64,000 bases of DNA from Lachnospira rogosae (GTDB lineage Bacteria; Bacillota; Clostridia; Lachnospirales; Lachnospiraceae), in assembly GCF_040096455.1 (NCBI RefSeq), contig NZ_JBBMER010000002.1:248001-312000 (forward strand). The letters are read 5' to 3'. Shown one piece after another: positions 51,788-60,260 of this stretch (its first letter is position 1; every line of letters starts with the position of its first letter). The notes under the pieces are model-generated. The model ran no database searches and was not told the origin of the DNA. It saw only the letters and a program-made list of their open reading frames with translations. The translations under genes and the position numbers were made by a program.

Positions 51788-51827
51788 AAAGGTGTGATAA
51801 GATTAATTCCTATCACACCTTTTTTTA
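51788..51827 (+). terminator. Terminator of tRNA-Leu(CAG)
   Basis: A perfect 12-bp stem AAAGGTGTGATA / TATCACACCTTT (51788-51799, 51811-51822) is followed by further T residues. Confidence 0.92.
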
Positions 51828-51839
51828 CATTTCATATTT

Positions 51840-51881
51840 ACAATTGTAATCAAGACCTGTAACACAGGTTATTACAATTGT
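51840..51881. repeat. Two-tier hairpin downstream of cyclophilin gene
   Basis: Outer arms ACAATTGTAAT (51840-51850) and ATTACAATTGT (51871-51881) enclose an inner hairpin ACCTGT-AAC-ACAGGT. No T-run follows on the minus strand. A partial GGTTATTACAAT repeat follows near 51903. Purpose unclear; perhaps a transcript-end or stability structure for the cyclophilin gene. Confidence 0.55.
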
Positions 51882-51943
51882 TACCCAAATCTATAACTCT
51901 GGTTATTACAATCCATTGTTATTTCTATAATCCGATATTATTC

Positions 51944-52564
51944 CTAATCAATAACTGCTATCTTAGTTATAACCGGCTGGTTATTCTTAGCAACCGTACC
52001 ATTGTCATCTGTTGCCTTAACATTGACACATATCTTATCTACAATATCCATACCATCTGTTACATAACCAAAACAGGCATAATTACCATCAAGGTATGTA
52101 CTGTCTTTATGAACTATAAAGAACTGTGAACTTGCACTGTCATTATTACTTGAACGTGCCATTGAGATTGCTCCTCTTGTATGCGAGAGATTATTCTCAA
52201 TTCCATTATTGCTGAACTCGCCCTTTATCTTATTATCCGAGCCACCTGTTCCATTGCCAAGTGGATCACCACCCTGTATCATAAAACCTTTGATTATTCT
52301 ATGAAATGTAAGTCCATCATAAAATCCATCATTAGCAAGATTAATAAAATTAGTCACTGTAATAGGTGCCACGTCAGCATCTAATTCCACATTAATATCA
52401 CCATAATCCTGCACTGTAATTGTAACGTGATGTTTTCCTGATAAAAGATTATCCTCTTCTTTAGTCTGTGTCTGGCTGTCAGCAGCTTTTCCACAGGCCA
52501 TTAAAGACACTGATAACATCATTGCAATTAATATACTTAGTATCTTCTTCAATTCTTTCTCCAT
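51944..52564 (-). CDS. Cyclophilin-type peptidyl-prolyl isomerase, lipoprotein
   Basis: This 206 aa isomerase assists folding of exported proteins outside the membrane. It has a lipoprotein signal with lipobox LMAC (Cys near residue 24) and a Gln/Thr/Glu-rich linker. The cyclophilin core then contains FHRIIKGFMIQGGDP near residue 88 (catalytic Arg, Phe, Met, Gln) and SQFFIVHKDSTYLDGNYACFG near 145. The start may instead be TTG 52552, since GGAG lies seven bases before it but abuts the ATG; the signal peptide is intact either way. Confidence 0.93.
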   Translation of the reverse strand: MEKELKKILSILIAMMLSVSLMACGKAADSQTQTKEEDNLLSGKHHVTITVQDYGDINVELDADVAPITVTNFINLANDGFYDGLTFHRIIKGFMIQGGDPLGNGTGGSDNKIKGEFSNNGIENNLSHTRGAISMARSSNNDSASSQFFIVHKDSTYLDGNYACFGYVTDGMDIVDKICVNVKATDDNGTVAKNNQPVITKIAVID

Positions 52565-52588
52565 TCCAGTCCAAGAAATTCTGCTTCC

Positions 52589-52825
52589 TTAATACTGCAT
52601 AAATTCGTTAATATCTCTTAACACATCTTCAATCTCACTCTCGCCGCCATTAACTGTCAGCTGGAGTGGTCTGCTTATATCAAGGCTGAATAATCCAACA
52701 AGAGACTTACCATCAACACAGCTATTGCCACATTCGACATCGAATCCACACGAATATCTGCTTATTTTGCTCACAAATCTTTGAACTTTCTCAACTGAAT
52801 CAAGTAAAATTGTTACTGTCAACAT
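52589..52825 (-). CDS. HPr/Crh-like protein lacking the active histidine
   Basis: A 78 aa HPr-fold protein. The segment VDGKSLVGLFSLDISRPLQL (38-57) aligns with the HPr region around regulatory Ser46 (KSIMGVMSL), with the serine kept as Ser41. At the place of the phosphotransfer His15 (GLHARPA) it reads DSVEKVQRF, and the whole protein contains no histidine, so it cannot relay phosphate in the sugar PTS. This resembles B. subtilis Crh (also without His15 but with Ser46), a corepressor of CcpA. Three cysteines (26, 32, 36) are unusual for HPr. It follows engB by about 200 bp and precedes the cyclophilin gene by 24 bp. Confidence 0.75.
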   Translation of the reverse strand: MLTVTILLDSVEKVQRFVSKISRYSCGFDVECGNSCVDGKSLVGLFSLDISRPLQLTVNGGESEIEDVLRDINEFMQY

Positions 52826-53030
52826 ATACTAATAATCCTCCTGTAAATTATCCTACAATTCTTCAAATGTAATTAATCAACCCACAACACCAACAACTAT
52901 ACTACTTTTCATAAATAATTACAACCAGTTTAATATATCTGTCACTGCGATTATCTGACTTTTTATAATATTCCAGCTGTTACTTTTTATGCCATACCAG
53001 TTGTTACTGCATAATGTGCATCTTTAATAA

Positions 53031-53618
53031 TTACTGCCCGATGTAGCCCTCTATTGTATTCCACAGTTCATCAAGCCCCTGCTTTGTCTGTGAAGAAAAT
53101 GGTATGAGTATATCATCTTCTTTAAGACCAAGACCTGCTCTTACAGCTTTAACGTGCTTTGCTATCTGGCTTCTCTTTAATTTATCAAGCTTTGTTGCAA
53201 TTATAACCGGTCTGAAGCCGTTATCAACAATCCAGTTATACATCATCTTATCATTCTCTGATGGGTCGTGTCTTATGTCAACTAATAAGAACACCTGCTT
53301 TAGATTAGCAGACTGTCTTAAATATTTCTCTATCATCTTACCCCATTTTGCCTTTACCGCAGGACTGGCATTAGCATAGCCATATCCCGGAAGGTCAACA
53401 AGATACATCGCATCATTAATATTGTAGAAATTAATAGTCTGTGTCTTACCAGGCTGTGACGATGTTCTTGCATATGATTTTCTATTCATAAGAGCATTAA
53501 TCAAAGATGACTTACCAACATTTGATTTGCCCGCAAATGCTACCTCTGGAAACTCTGTATCTGGTATAGCACTTGTCACACCTATTACTATATCAAGATT
53601 AACCTTTTTAATTACCAT
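53031..53618 (-). CDS. engB: Ribosome-biogenesis GTPase EngB (YsxC/YihA)
   Basis: EngB is an essential GTPase for 50S assembly. The 195 aa protein (ATG 53618, GAGGAT upstream) contains G1 GKSNVGKSSLINALMNRK near residue 30, the following SQPGKTQTINFY, G3 DLPGYGYA near 75 and G4 TKLDKLKRSQ near 140. Immediately downstream of lon (21 bp), the usual clpX-lon-engB order in Firmicutes. Confidence 0.97.
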   Translation of the reverse strand: MVIKKVNLDIVIGVTSAIPDTEFPEVAFAGKSNVGKSSLINALMNRKSYARTSSQPGKTQTINFYNINDAMYLVDLPGYGYANASPAVKAKWGKMIEKYLRQSANLKQVFLLVDIRHDPSENDKMMYNWIVDNGFRPVIIATKLDKLKRSQIAKHVKAVRAGLGLKEDDILIPFSSQTKQGLDELWNTIEGYIGQ

Positions 53619-53639
53619 ATTTATCCTCATTTCTATGCT

Positions 53640-55988
53640 CTATAATACAAGTGCATTATTAAGAACCTCTGACATATCCTTTACATATACAAGTTCTAAG
53701 CCGTCAGTTATCTCTGCATCTAACTCTTCTACATCAGATACATTTTCTTCTGGCACAAGCACTTTCTTCATACCAGCAAGCTTGGCCGCAAGAAGCTTTT
53801 CCTTAAGCCCGCCTATTGCAAGTACCCTTCCTCTAAGAGTCACCTCGCCTGTCATAGCGACATCTGGTCTTACCGGTATACCTGTAACTGCCGACAACAT
53901 AGCCGTTGTCATTGTCACTCCTGCTGATGGACCATCTTTAGGAACTGCTCCTTCTGGTATATGAAGATGAAGCATATGTTCATCAAAATACTTCATATCA
54001 ACTTTATATTTTCCACTCTCAGTAATAGCTCTCACATAAGAATACGCAATCATAGCAGACTCTTTCATAACATCTCCCATATTGCCTGTGAGCCTCAAAT
54101 CATCACTTCCCGGCATTGCATTAACTTCTATTTCAAGAGTTTCACCACCAACGCTTGTCCATGCAAGTCCTCTTACAATTCCTACCTGTGGCTTCTTGTA
54201 TGCTTTGTCAGTCTTATATTTAATATTGCCAAGATAATCAGTCAAATTCTTGTCCGTTATTCTTATGCACACCTTGACTTCTTTGTTTCTTGTGCCATCA
54301 GCATTAAAAACTCCTGCCTCATACAGCTTGGTTACTGCTTTTCTGCATATTTTGGCAATCTGTCTTTCAAGCTCCCTCACACCTGACTCTTTAGTGTAAC
54401 CAAGAATTATATGCTTTAATGCTGAGTCTGATATCTTTAAAAGTGATGTGGCAAGCCCGTTCTTACGAAGCTGCTTGCCAACAAGGTGTTCCTTTGCTAT
54501 ATGAAGCTTCTCATTAACACTATAGCCAGATACTTCTATAATCTCCATTCTGTCAAGCAGCGGTCTGCTGAGTGTTGATAAATCATTAGCCGTTGCTATA
54601 AATAATACCTTAGATAAATCTACAGGCATTTCTATATAATGATCCGTAAAATGTGAATTCTGCTCGCTGTCTAACACTTCCAGAAGAGCCGAGGCTGTAT
54701 CTGATTTATAATCATTGCTCACCTTATCAATCTCATCAAGAAGCATTAATGGATTGGCTGTTCCTGCCTTCTTTAAACCCTCTATTATTCTTCCCGGCAT
54801 TGCACCGACATATGTCTTTCTATGTCCTCTTATCTCTGCTTCATCTTTTACTCCGCCAAGACATATCCTTACATATTCTTTATTAAGGGCAGCCGCCACC
54901 GAACGTGCTATTGAAGTCTTTCCTGTTCCCGGAGGTCCTGCAAGACATAATATCGGAGCATCTGTATTAGAAGTTATATTTCTTACAGCAAGTGCCTCTA
55001 TTATTCTGTCTTTAATATCTTTCATTCCATAATGGTCATTATCAAGCACTTTTCTTGCATTAATAATATCATTGTTATCCTCTGACATATTATTCCAAGG
55101 AAGTTCAAGACAATTCTCAATATATGTTCTTTCAACATTGACCTCTGATGAACCCTTAGATAAGTTCTTAAGCCTTTTTACCTCCTTATGAAGCTTATCC
55201 TTTACTTCATCAGAAGCATTAAGCTTATCTATCTTTTCTTCTAATTCATTAGTTTCAGAATATTCATCCTGCCCAAGCTCCTTATTAAGAATTTCAAGCT
55301 GTTCTTTTAATATATATTCTCTCTGGTTCTCATCTACTTTAGCCCTGACTTTACCAGATATTTCTTCTTTAATACTATACGCTTGCGTCAGCTCTATAAG
55401 TATCCCTGCAATATATTCATACATATCAAGTATATTATTCATCTCAAGGAACTTCTGACGGTCAGTATATTCCATAGGAAAATCACAGATTACACTGCTC
55501 ATAAGTTCTCTGGCATTGTCAATCGCCAGCCAGTGATTAAGCATCTCCTTATTACATCTTGGATTAGCAGCCGCATATTGTCTTAATAATTCATTCATTC
55601 CAATGACAATAGCTTTATCTGATACTTTATCCGTTTCTTCTATAAATGTACTGCACTCCTGTACATCTGCATATATGTAATCACCCTCAGTATTAATGTC
55701 TGCGGCTACAGCCTTCTTAAGTCCCTCAACCTGCACTCTTACTAACTTATTAGGCATTCTTATAACCCGCTTAACAGAAGCTATAGTTCCTGTCATATAT
55801 AAATCTTTAGCTGTAGGACTTTTAACTGCTGAGTCGGTCTGTGTCAACAGCAGCACCTTCTCATCATTTTCCATAGCAGCTTCTACTGCTTTAATTGATA
55901 TTTTTCTGCTTATATCAAAATGTATGACCATGTCGGGTAACACGGTCATACTTCTTAACGCAATTACTGGTATTGTAATCATATTCAT
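53640..55988 (-). CDS. lon: ATP-dependent protease Lon
   Basis: Lon degrades damaged and regulatory proteins. The 782 aa chain is full length: N-terminal substrate domain (PVIALRSMTVLPDMVIHFD), coiled-coil linker near 185-260, AAA+ domain with Walker A GPPGTGKTSIARS near 360 and Walker B LMLLDEIDKV near 425, and the C-terminal Ser-Lys dyad protease with PKDGPSAGVTMTTAMLSA (catalytic Ser near residue 685). It starts two bases after the clpX stop, so the two are translationally linked. Confidence 0.98.
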   Translation of the reverse strand: MNMITIPVIALRSMTVLPDMVIHFDISRKISIKAVEAAMENDEKVLLLTQTDSAVKSPTAKDLYMTGTIASVKRVIRMPNKLVRVQVEGLKKAVAADINTEGDYIYADVQECSTFIEETDKVSDKAIVIGMNELLRQYAAANPRCNKEMLNHWLAIDNARELMSSVICDFPMEYTDRQKFLEMNNILDMYEYIAGILIELTQAYSIKEEISGKVRAKVDENQREYILKEQLEILNKELGQDEYSETNELEEKIDKLNASDEVKDKLHKEVKRLKNLSKGSSEVNVERTYIENCLELPWNNMSEDNNDIINARKVLDNDHYGMKDIKDRIIEALAVRNITSNTDAPILCLAGPPGTGKTSIARSVAAALNKEYVRICLGGVKDEAEIRGHRKTYVGAMPGRIIEGLKKAGTANPLMLLDEIDKVSNDYKSDTASALLEVLDSEQNSHFTDHYIEMPVDLSKVLFIATANDLSTLSRPLLDRMEIIEVSGYSVNEKLHIAKEHLVGKQLRKNGLATSLLKISDSALKHIILGYTKESGVRELERQIAKICRKAVTKLYEAGVFNADGTRNKEVKVCIRITDKNLTDYLGNIKYKTDKAYKKPQVGIVRGLAWTSVGGETLEIEVNAMPGSDDLRLTGNMGDVMKESAMIAYSYVRAITESGKYKVDMKYFDEHMLHLHIPEGAVPKDGPSAGVTMTTAMLSAVTGIPVRPDVAMTGEVTLRGRVLAIGGLKEKLLAAKLAGMKKVLVPEENVSDVEELDAEITDGLELVYVKDMSEVLNNALVL

Positions 55989-55990
55989 AT

Positions 55991-57262
55991 TTATTGTGCT
56001 TTCTTAACTTCATCAGTTCTATACTCTATAACAGGCTTTCCTGTTCCCATAACTGCATCCTTAGTTATTGTACATCTTGCTATCGTTTCATCAGATGGCA
56101 CTTCATACATAACTTCGTTCATAACAGCTTCTAATATAGAACGTAATCCTCTTGCTCCAGTCTTTCTTTCAAAACTCTTATGTGCAATAGCCTTAACTGC
56201 ATCATCATCGAATTCCAGATCCACTTCATCAAGGCTTAATAATGCCTTATACTGCTTAAGTATAGCATTCTTAGGTTCTCTAAGAATTCTTACAAGTGAC
56301 TCCTCATCTAATGAATCAAGTGCAACAACAACAGGTACTCTTCCTACAAATTCAGGAATAAGACCGAACTTAATAAGATCCTGTGGAAGTGCCTTATGGA
56401 ACATCTCTCCAACATCTTCAGTTGCTGTCTTATCTTTAATCTGTGAATTAAATCCGATTGTACTCTGATCCATTCTTGCTTCTATAATCTTCTCAAGTCC
56501 GTCAAAAGCACCACCACATATAAAGAGAATGTTAGTTGTGTCAATCGGAATAAGCTCCTGCTGTGGGTGCTTTCTTCCTCCCTGTGGTGGAACAGAAGCA
56601 ACAGTTCCCTCTAATATCTTAAGAAGTGCCTGCTGTACGCCCTCGCCGGATACATCTCTTGTTATAGATACATTTTCCGACTTCTTAGTTATCTTATCTA
56701 TCTCATCAATATAGATAATTCCATATTGTGCCTTTTCAACATCATAATCAGCCGCCTGAATAAGCTTTAATAAAATGTTCTCTACATCCTCACCTACATA
56801 ACCTGCTTCTGTAAGTGTTGTAGCATCTGCAATTGCAAATGGTACATTAAGAAGCCTTGCAAGATTCTGGGCAAGAAATGTCTTACCTGAACCTGTAGGT
56901 CCTAACATAAGAATATTACTCTTCTGAAGCTCTACATCGACATCTTTGGCTGATAATATTCTCTTGTAATGATTATATACAGCAACTGATAATACCTTTT
57001 TGGCCTCATCCTGTCCAATCACATAATCATCAAGAAATTCTTTAATTTCTTTAGGTTTTAAAAGGTTGATATTCATACCCTCAGCATCTTCCTGAATATC
57101 TTCCTCATTTTCAAATTCTTCGTCAAGAATGTCAGCACATATTCCTACACACTCATCACATATATACGCCCCATTAGGGCCAGCTATAAGCTTCTTAACC
57201 TGATCCTGTGTTTTATTACAGAATGAGCATCTTAGCTTTTCATCTACATTTCTGCCTGCCAT
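55991..57262 (-). CDS. clpX: ATP-dependent Clp protease ATPase subunit ClpX
   Basis: ClpX unfolds substrates for ClpP. The 423 aa protein has the N-terminal zinc domain (CSFCNKTQDQVKKLI and CDEC), Walker A GPTGSGKTFLAQ near residue 125, Walker B IIYIDEIDK near 190, and the C-terminal sensor domains. The ClpP-contacting IGF-type loop reads TIGFNSQ. It is separated from clpP by a transcription terminator, so it must have additional promoter activity or depend on read-through. Confidence 0.98.
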   Translation of the reverse strand: MAGRNVDEKLRCSFCNKTQDQVKKLIAGPNGAYICDECVGICADILDEEFENEEDIQEDAEGMNINLLKPKEIKEFLDDYVIGQDEAKKVLSVAVYNHYKRILSAKDVDVELQKSNILMLGPTGSGKTFLAQNLARLLNVPFAIADATTLTEAGYVGEDVENILLKLIQAADYDVEKAQYGIIYIDEIDKITKKSENVSITRDVSGEGVQQALLKILEGTVASVPPQGGRKHPQQELIPIDTTNILFICGGAFDGLEKIIEARMDQSTIGFNSQIKDKTATEDVGEMFHKALPQDLIKFGLIPEFVGRVPVVVALDSLDEESLVRILREPKNAILKQYKALLSLDEVDLEFDDDAVKAIAHKSFERKTGARGLRSILEAVMNEVMYEVPSDETIARCTITKDAVMGTGKPVIEYRTDEVKKAQ

Positions 57263-57336
57263 ACTTCCTCCACAATTACTATAACAGCTTTATACACCTG
57301 ATTAACAAATGTACCCACTGTATTATTGTCTTAAAA

Positions 57337-57367
57337 AACGGGACTGTGCGAAAAGCTACAGTCCCGT
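57337..57367 (-). terminator. Terminator between clpP and clpX
   Basis: A perfect 11-bp stem AACGGGACTGT / ACAGTCCCGTT (57337-57347, 57358-57367) is followed by TTTTTTAA on the minus strand. It sits seven bases after the clpP stop codon and upstream of clpX. Confidence 0.9.
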
Positions 57368-57374
57368 TAAGCAA

Positions 57375-57956
57375 CTATCTCTTTTCAACAACACTATCAA
57401 TCAAACCATATGCAACAGCTTCCTGTGCAGTCATATAATTATCACGTTCTGTATCTCGAGAGATTTCTTCTACTGATTTACCTGTATTAGCTGCAAGTAT
57501 TTCATTCAATTTGTTTCTTGTCTTTAAAATGTTCTCTGCAACTATTCTGATCTCTGTTTCCTGTCCTCTTGCACCACCTGATGGCTGATGAATCATAATC
57601 TCAGCATTAGGAAGAGCAAGTCTTTTGCCTTTAGTTCCGCCTGAAAGAAGAAATGCTCCCATACTAGCTGCCATACCAATGCAGATTGTAGACACATCGC
57701 ACTTAATGTACTGCATAGTATCATATATTGCAAAACCTGCAGACACAGAACCACCTGGGCTGTTAATATAAAAATGTATATCCTTGCTTGGATCTTCTGC
57801 TTCAAGGAATAACATCTGCGCAACCACAAGATTTGCAGACACATCTGTAACCTCTTCACCTAAAAAAATAATTCTGTCTTTTAACAAACGTGAATAAATA
57901 TCATAAGATCTTTCTCCACGGCTGTTCTGTTCAATGACATAAGGTACAAAACTCAT
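57375..57956 (-). CDS. clpP: ATP-dependent Clp protease proteolytic subunit
   Basis: ClpP is the barrel-shaped serine peptidase used with ClpX and ClpC. The 193 aa protein starts at ATG 57956 (SFVPYVIEQNSRGER, with GAGGATT upstream); an open frame extends 45 codons further to 58091 but has no ribosome site and no family match. Catalytic Ser is in GMAASMGAFLLSGG near residue 97, His in MIHQPSGGARGQ near 122, Asp in ERDNYMTAQEA near 171. It lies 174 bp after tig. Confidence 0.98.
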   Translation of the reverse strand: MSFVPYVIEQNSRGERSYDIYSRLLKDRIIFLGEEVTDVSANLVVAQMLFLEAEDPSKDIHFYINSPGGSVSAGFAIYDTMQYIKCDVSTICIGMAASMGAFLLSGGTKGKRLALPNAEIMIHQPSGGARGQETEIRIVAENILKTRNKLNEILAANTGKSVEEISRDTERDNYMTAQEAVAYGLIDSVVEKR

Positions 57957-58130
57957 CTTAATCCTCATTTCTGCGCACAGATTATATAACATATTGCGCA
58001 TATAAACCTGTGTCAAGTGCGCACTGACACAAATTCTGCATACAGACAGGCAATAGCTGCTTATATGCCGTAGCACACAGGCAGCCTGCACTTAAATCCG
58101 TCTATATTGCTTTCGTATATTAAGTATTAA

Positions 58131-59420
58131 TTACTTTTCTACTACTGAGTTAACGATAACATCAACAGCCTTCTGGATTGCGATATCTTCCTTAATCTGC
58201 TTTTCTTCGTATTCACCCATAAATTCTTTAACTTTTTCGATTTCCATCTTGTACTGCTCAGCCATCTTGTTAAGCTCATCCTGGAATTCTTCTTCTGAAG
58301 CTGTAAGACCTTCTGCCTTAACAACTGCTTCAAGAACAAGTCTTGACTGAATTCTCTTAACTGCTTCTGGCTTCATATCTTCGATAATCTTCTCAGCAGT
58401 TACACCTGTATACTGGAAGTACTGTTCTACTGATAATCCCTGCATCTGTAATCTCTGAGCGAAATCTTCTAACATTCTGTTAACCTGTGTGTTAACCATA
58501 GCTTCTGGAATATCCATCTTAGAAGATTCGATAATCTTAGCGATTGCTTCGTCTTCCTTCTTAGCCTTAGCTTCGTTAGCCTTACGTTCTGCTATTGTCT
58601 TCTTTAAATCATCCTTGTATTCTGCAAGTGTATCAAAGTCAGATACGTCCTGAGCGAAATCATCATCAAGTTCTGGAAGAACCTTTTCCTTAATCTCGTT
58701 AACCTTTACCTTGAACATAGCTGGCTTACCCTTTAATTCTTCAGCGTGGTATTCTTCTGGGAATGTTACGTTGATTTCTTTCTCATCACCAATGTTCATA
58801 CCTATAATCTGCTCTTCGAAATTATCAATGAATGAATGTGAACCGATTGTAAGTGGATAGTTCTCACCCTTACCGCCTTCAAATGCTACACCATCAACAA
58901 ATCCTTCAAAGTCAATTGTTGTCATATCGCCATTTTTAACAGCTCTGTCTTCAACAGTAACAACTCTTGAATTCTTATCCTGAACCTTCTTTAATTCTTC
59001 TTCAACATCAGCATCTGTAACTTCTGTATCACACTTCTCTACTTCTACACCCTTGTACTGTCCAAGTTCTACTTCTGGCTTAACAGCTACAACAGCTTCA
59101 AATATGAAAGGCTTTCCAGCTTCAATCTGAACTACATTAATCTTAGGCTGTGAAACTATCTCTAATTCGCTTTCATCTGCTGCCTTAGCATAAGCATCAG
59201 GAATAATTGCATTAGCTGCATCTTCGTAGAAGATTTCTGTTCCGTAAAGCTTTTCTACCATCTTTCTTGGAGCCTTGCCTTTTCTGAAACCAGGAACACT
59301 AATCTTATTCTTATTCTTATTAAAAGCTGTATTAAGACCTGCTTCGAATTCTTCAGCTGTAGCCTCGATTACAAGCTTGACCATATTCTTTTCTTCCATA
59401 TTCTCAACTTTAAAACTCAT
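58131..59420 (-). CDS. tig: Trigger factor
   Basis: Trigger factor binds the ribosome exit tunnel and guards nascent chains. The 429 aa protein has the ribosome-binding loop PGFRKGKAPRKMVEKLYG (residues 44-61), a central FKBP-type isomerase domain (about 155-245; GDMTTIDFEGFVDGVAFEGG) and a C-terminal helical substrate arm. Length is typical. First gene of the tig-clpP-clpX-lon-engB series. Confidence 0.98.
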   Translation of the reverse strand: MSFKVENMEEKNMVKLVIEATAEEFEAGLNTAFNKNKNKISVPGFRKGKAPRKMVEKLYGTEIFYEDAANAIIPDAYAKAADESELEIVSQPKINVVQIEAGKPFIFEAVVAVKPEVELGQYKGVEVEKCDTEVTDADVEEELKKVQDKNSRVVTVEDRAVKNGDMTTIDFEGFVDGVAFEGGKGENYPLTIGSHSFIDNFEEQIIGMNIGDEKEINVTFPEEYHAEELKGKPAMFKVKVNEIKEKVLPELDDDFAQDVSDFDTLAEYKDDLKKTIAERKANEAKAKKEDEAIAKIIESSKMDIPEAMVNTQVNRMLEDFAQRLQMQGLSVEQYFQYTGVTAEKIIEDMKPEAVKRIQSRLVLEAVVKAEGLTASEEEFQDELNKMAEQYKMEIEKVKEFMGEYEEKQIKEDIAIQKAVDVIVNSVVEK

Positions 59421-59550
59421 TGTTAATAATTCCTCCTTAAATATATATATGAAGTCTCTTTTCTATTCGTACAATGTACATACTAATGAATTGTATCACA
59501 TCAGGTATTAATTTGCCAATATATTTTTTATAATTTATATTTATTTATGT

Positions 59551-59976
59551 TTATTTTAATATTTCGTCCTTGGCATCAACTTCTTCCTTTGCATTATTAT
59601 CATCATAATCATTCTTGCAGAAGAAGAACTTTCTTGTAGCAAATAACACACATATAGATAATACACCTAATGCTGTGTTAAGTGCCGAATCATGATGTGT
59701 AACCATCTCCCTTGCTATTGCAAACATAAGCACTTCAACAACTGTTGCCGGCGTATGCTGTGATAACATCTTAATAAGCTCAACTCCAACCGCCAGCGTC
59801 ATTATATCTGCAACAAAAGTTTCAAAGAATTCCACTGGTGCACTATCAAACATTCCACCAAGATCAAACACAAACCTCACACACATAACTGCAACGACAA
59901 CCACAAGAATTGCCGATATTATCCATTCAAGTATATTGCATACTTTTCTGAATATTCCATTTACTTTGTTCTTCAT
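59551..59976 (-). CDS. Small membrane protein, PsiE-like
   Basis: A 141 aa protein with four hydrophobic helices (about 17-38, 55-70, 77-93 and 98-115) and a charged Lys/Asp/Glu-rich tail. The arrangement and the segment ADIMTLAVGVELIKML resemble the phosphate-starvation-inducible PsiE family, but no catalytic motif confirms it and the function of PsiE is unknown. Monocistronic as far as I can see. Confidence 0.55.
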   Translation of the reverse strand: MKNKVNGIFRKVCNILEWIISAILVVVVAVMCVRFVFDLGGMFDSAPVEFFETFVADIMTLAVGVELIKMLSQHTPATVVEVLMFAIAREMVTHHDSALNTALGVLSICVLFATRKFFFCKNDYDDNNAKEEVDAKDEILK

Positions 59977-60170
59977 ATATCTCTGACCTTTCTATTTATT
60001 TATTCATATTCCATTACTGGTATCCAAACCCGCAGTTTAGTCCAATAACCTGAACAACACTCATCCCTGCAATATATAAATTTAATTATATATCGAATTA
60101 CAGGCTTTAATTTAAACAATATTAAGTATACGAAAAAATCCCACATATAGCAATACAACTTCACTTCAAA

Positions 60171-60207
60171 AAGCCCACAAAGACCATACGCTAGTCTTTG
60201 CGGGCTT
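60171..60207 (-). terminator. gltBD terminator
   Basis: A 14-bp stem with one mismatch, AAGCCCACAAAGAC / GTCTTTGCGGGCTT (60171-60184, 60194-60207), has a T-run on the minus strand. It lies 54 bp after the gltD stop. Confidence 0.88.
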
Positions 60208-60260
60208 CTTACTTATTTTAATAGTTTTATAAAATGTAATCTTTACTTACAGACTAAGAA

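Noticed and set aside
57957..58091. N-terminal extension of clpP by 45 codons
   Set aside because: No ribosome site, no similarity to ClpP, Cys-rich random sequence; the start at 57956 has GAGGATT upstream and matches the family.
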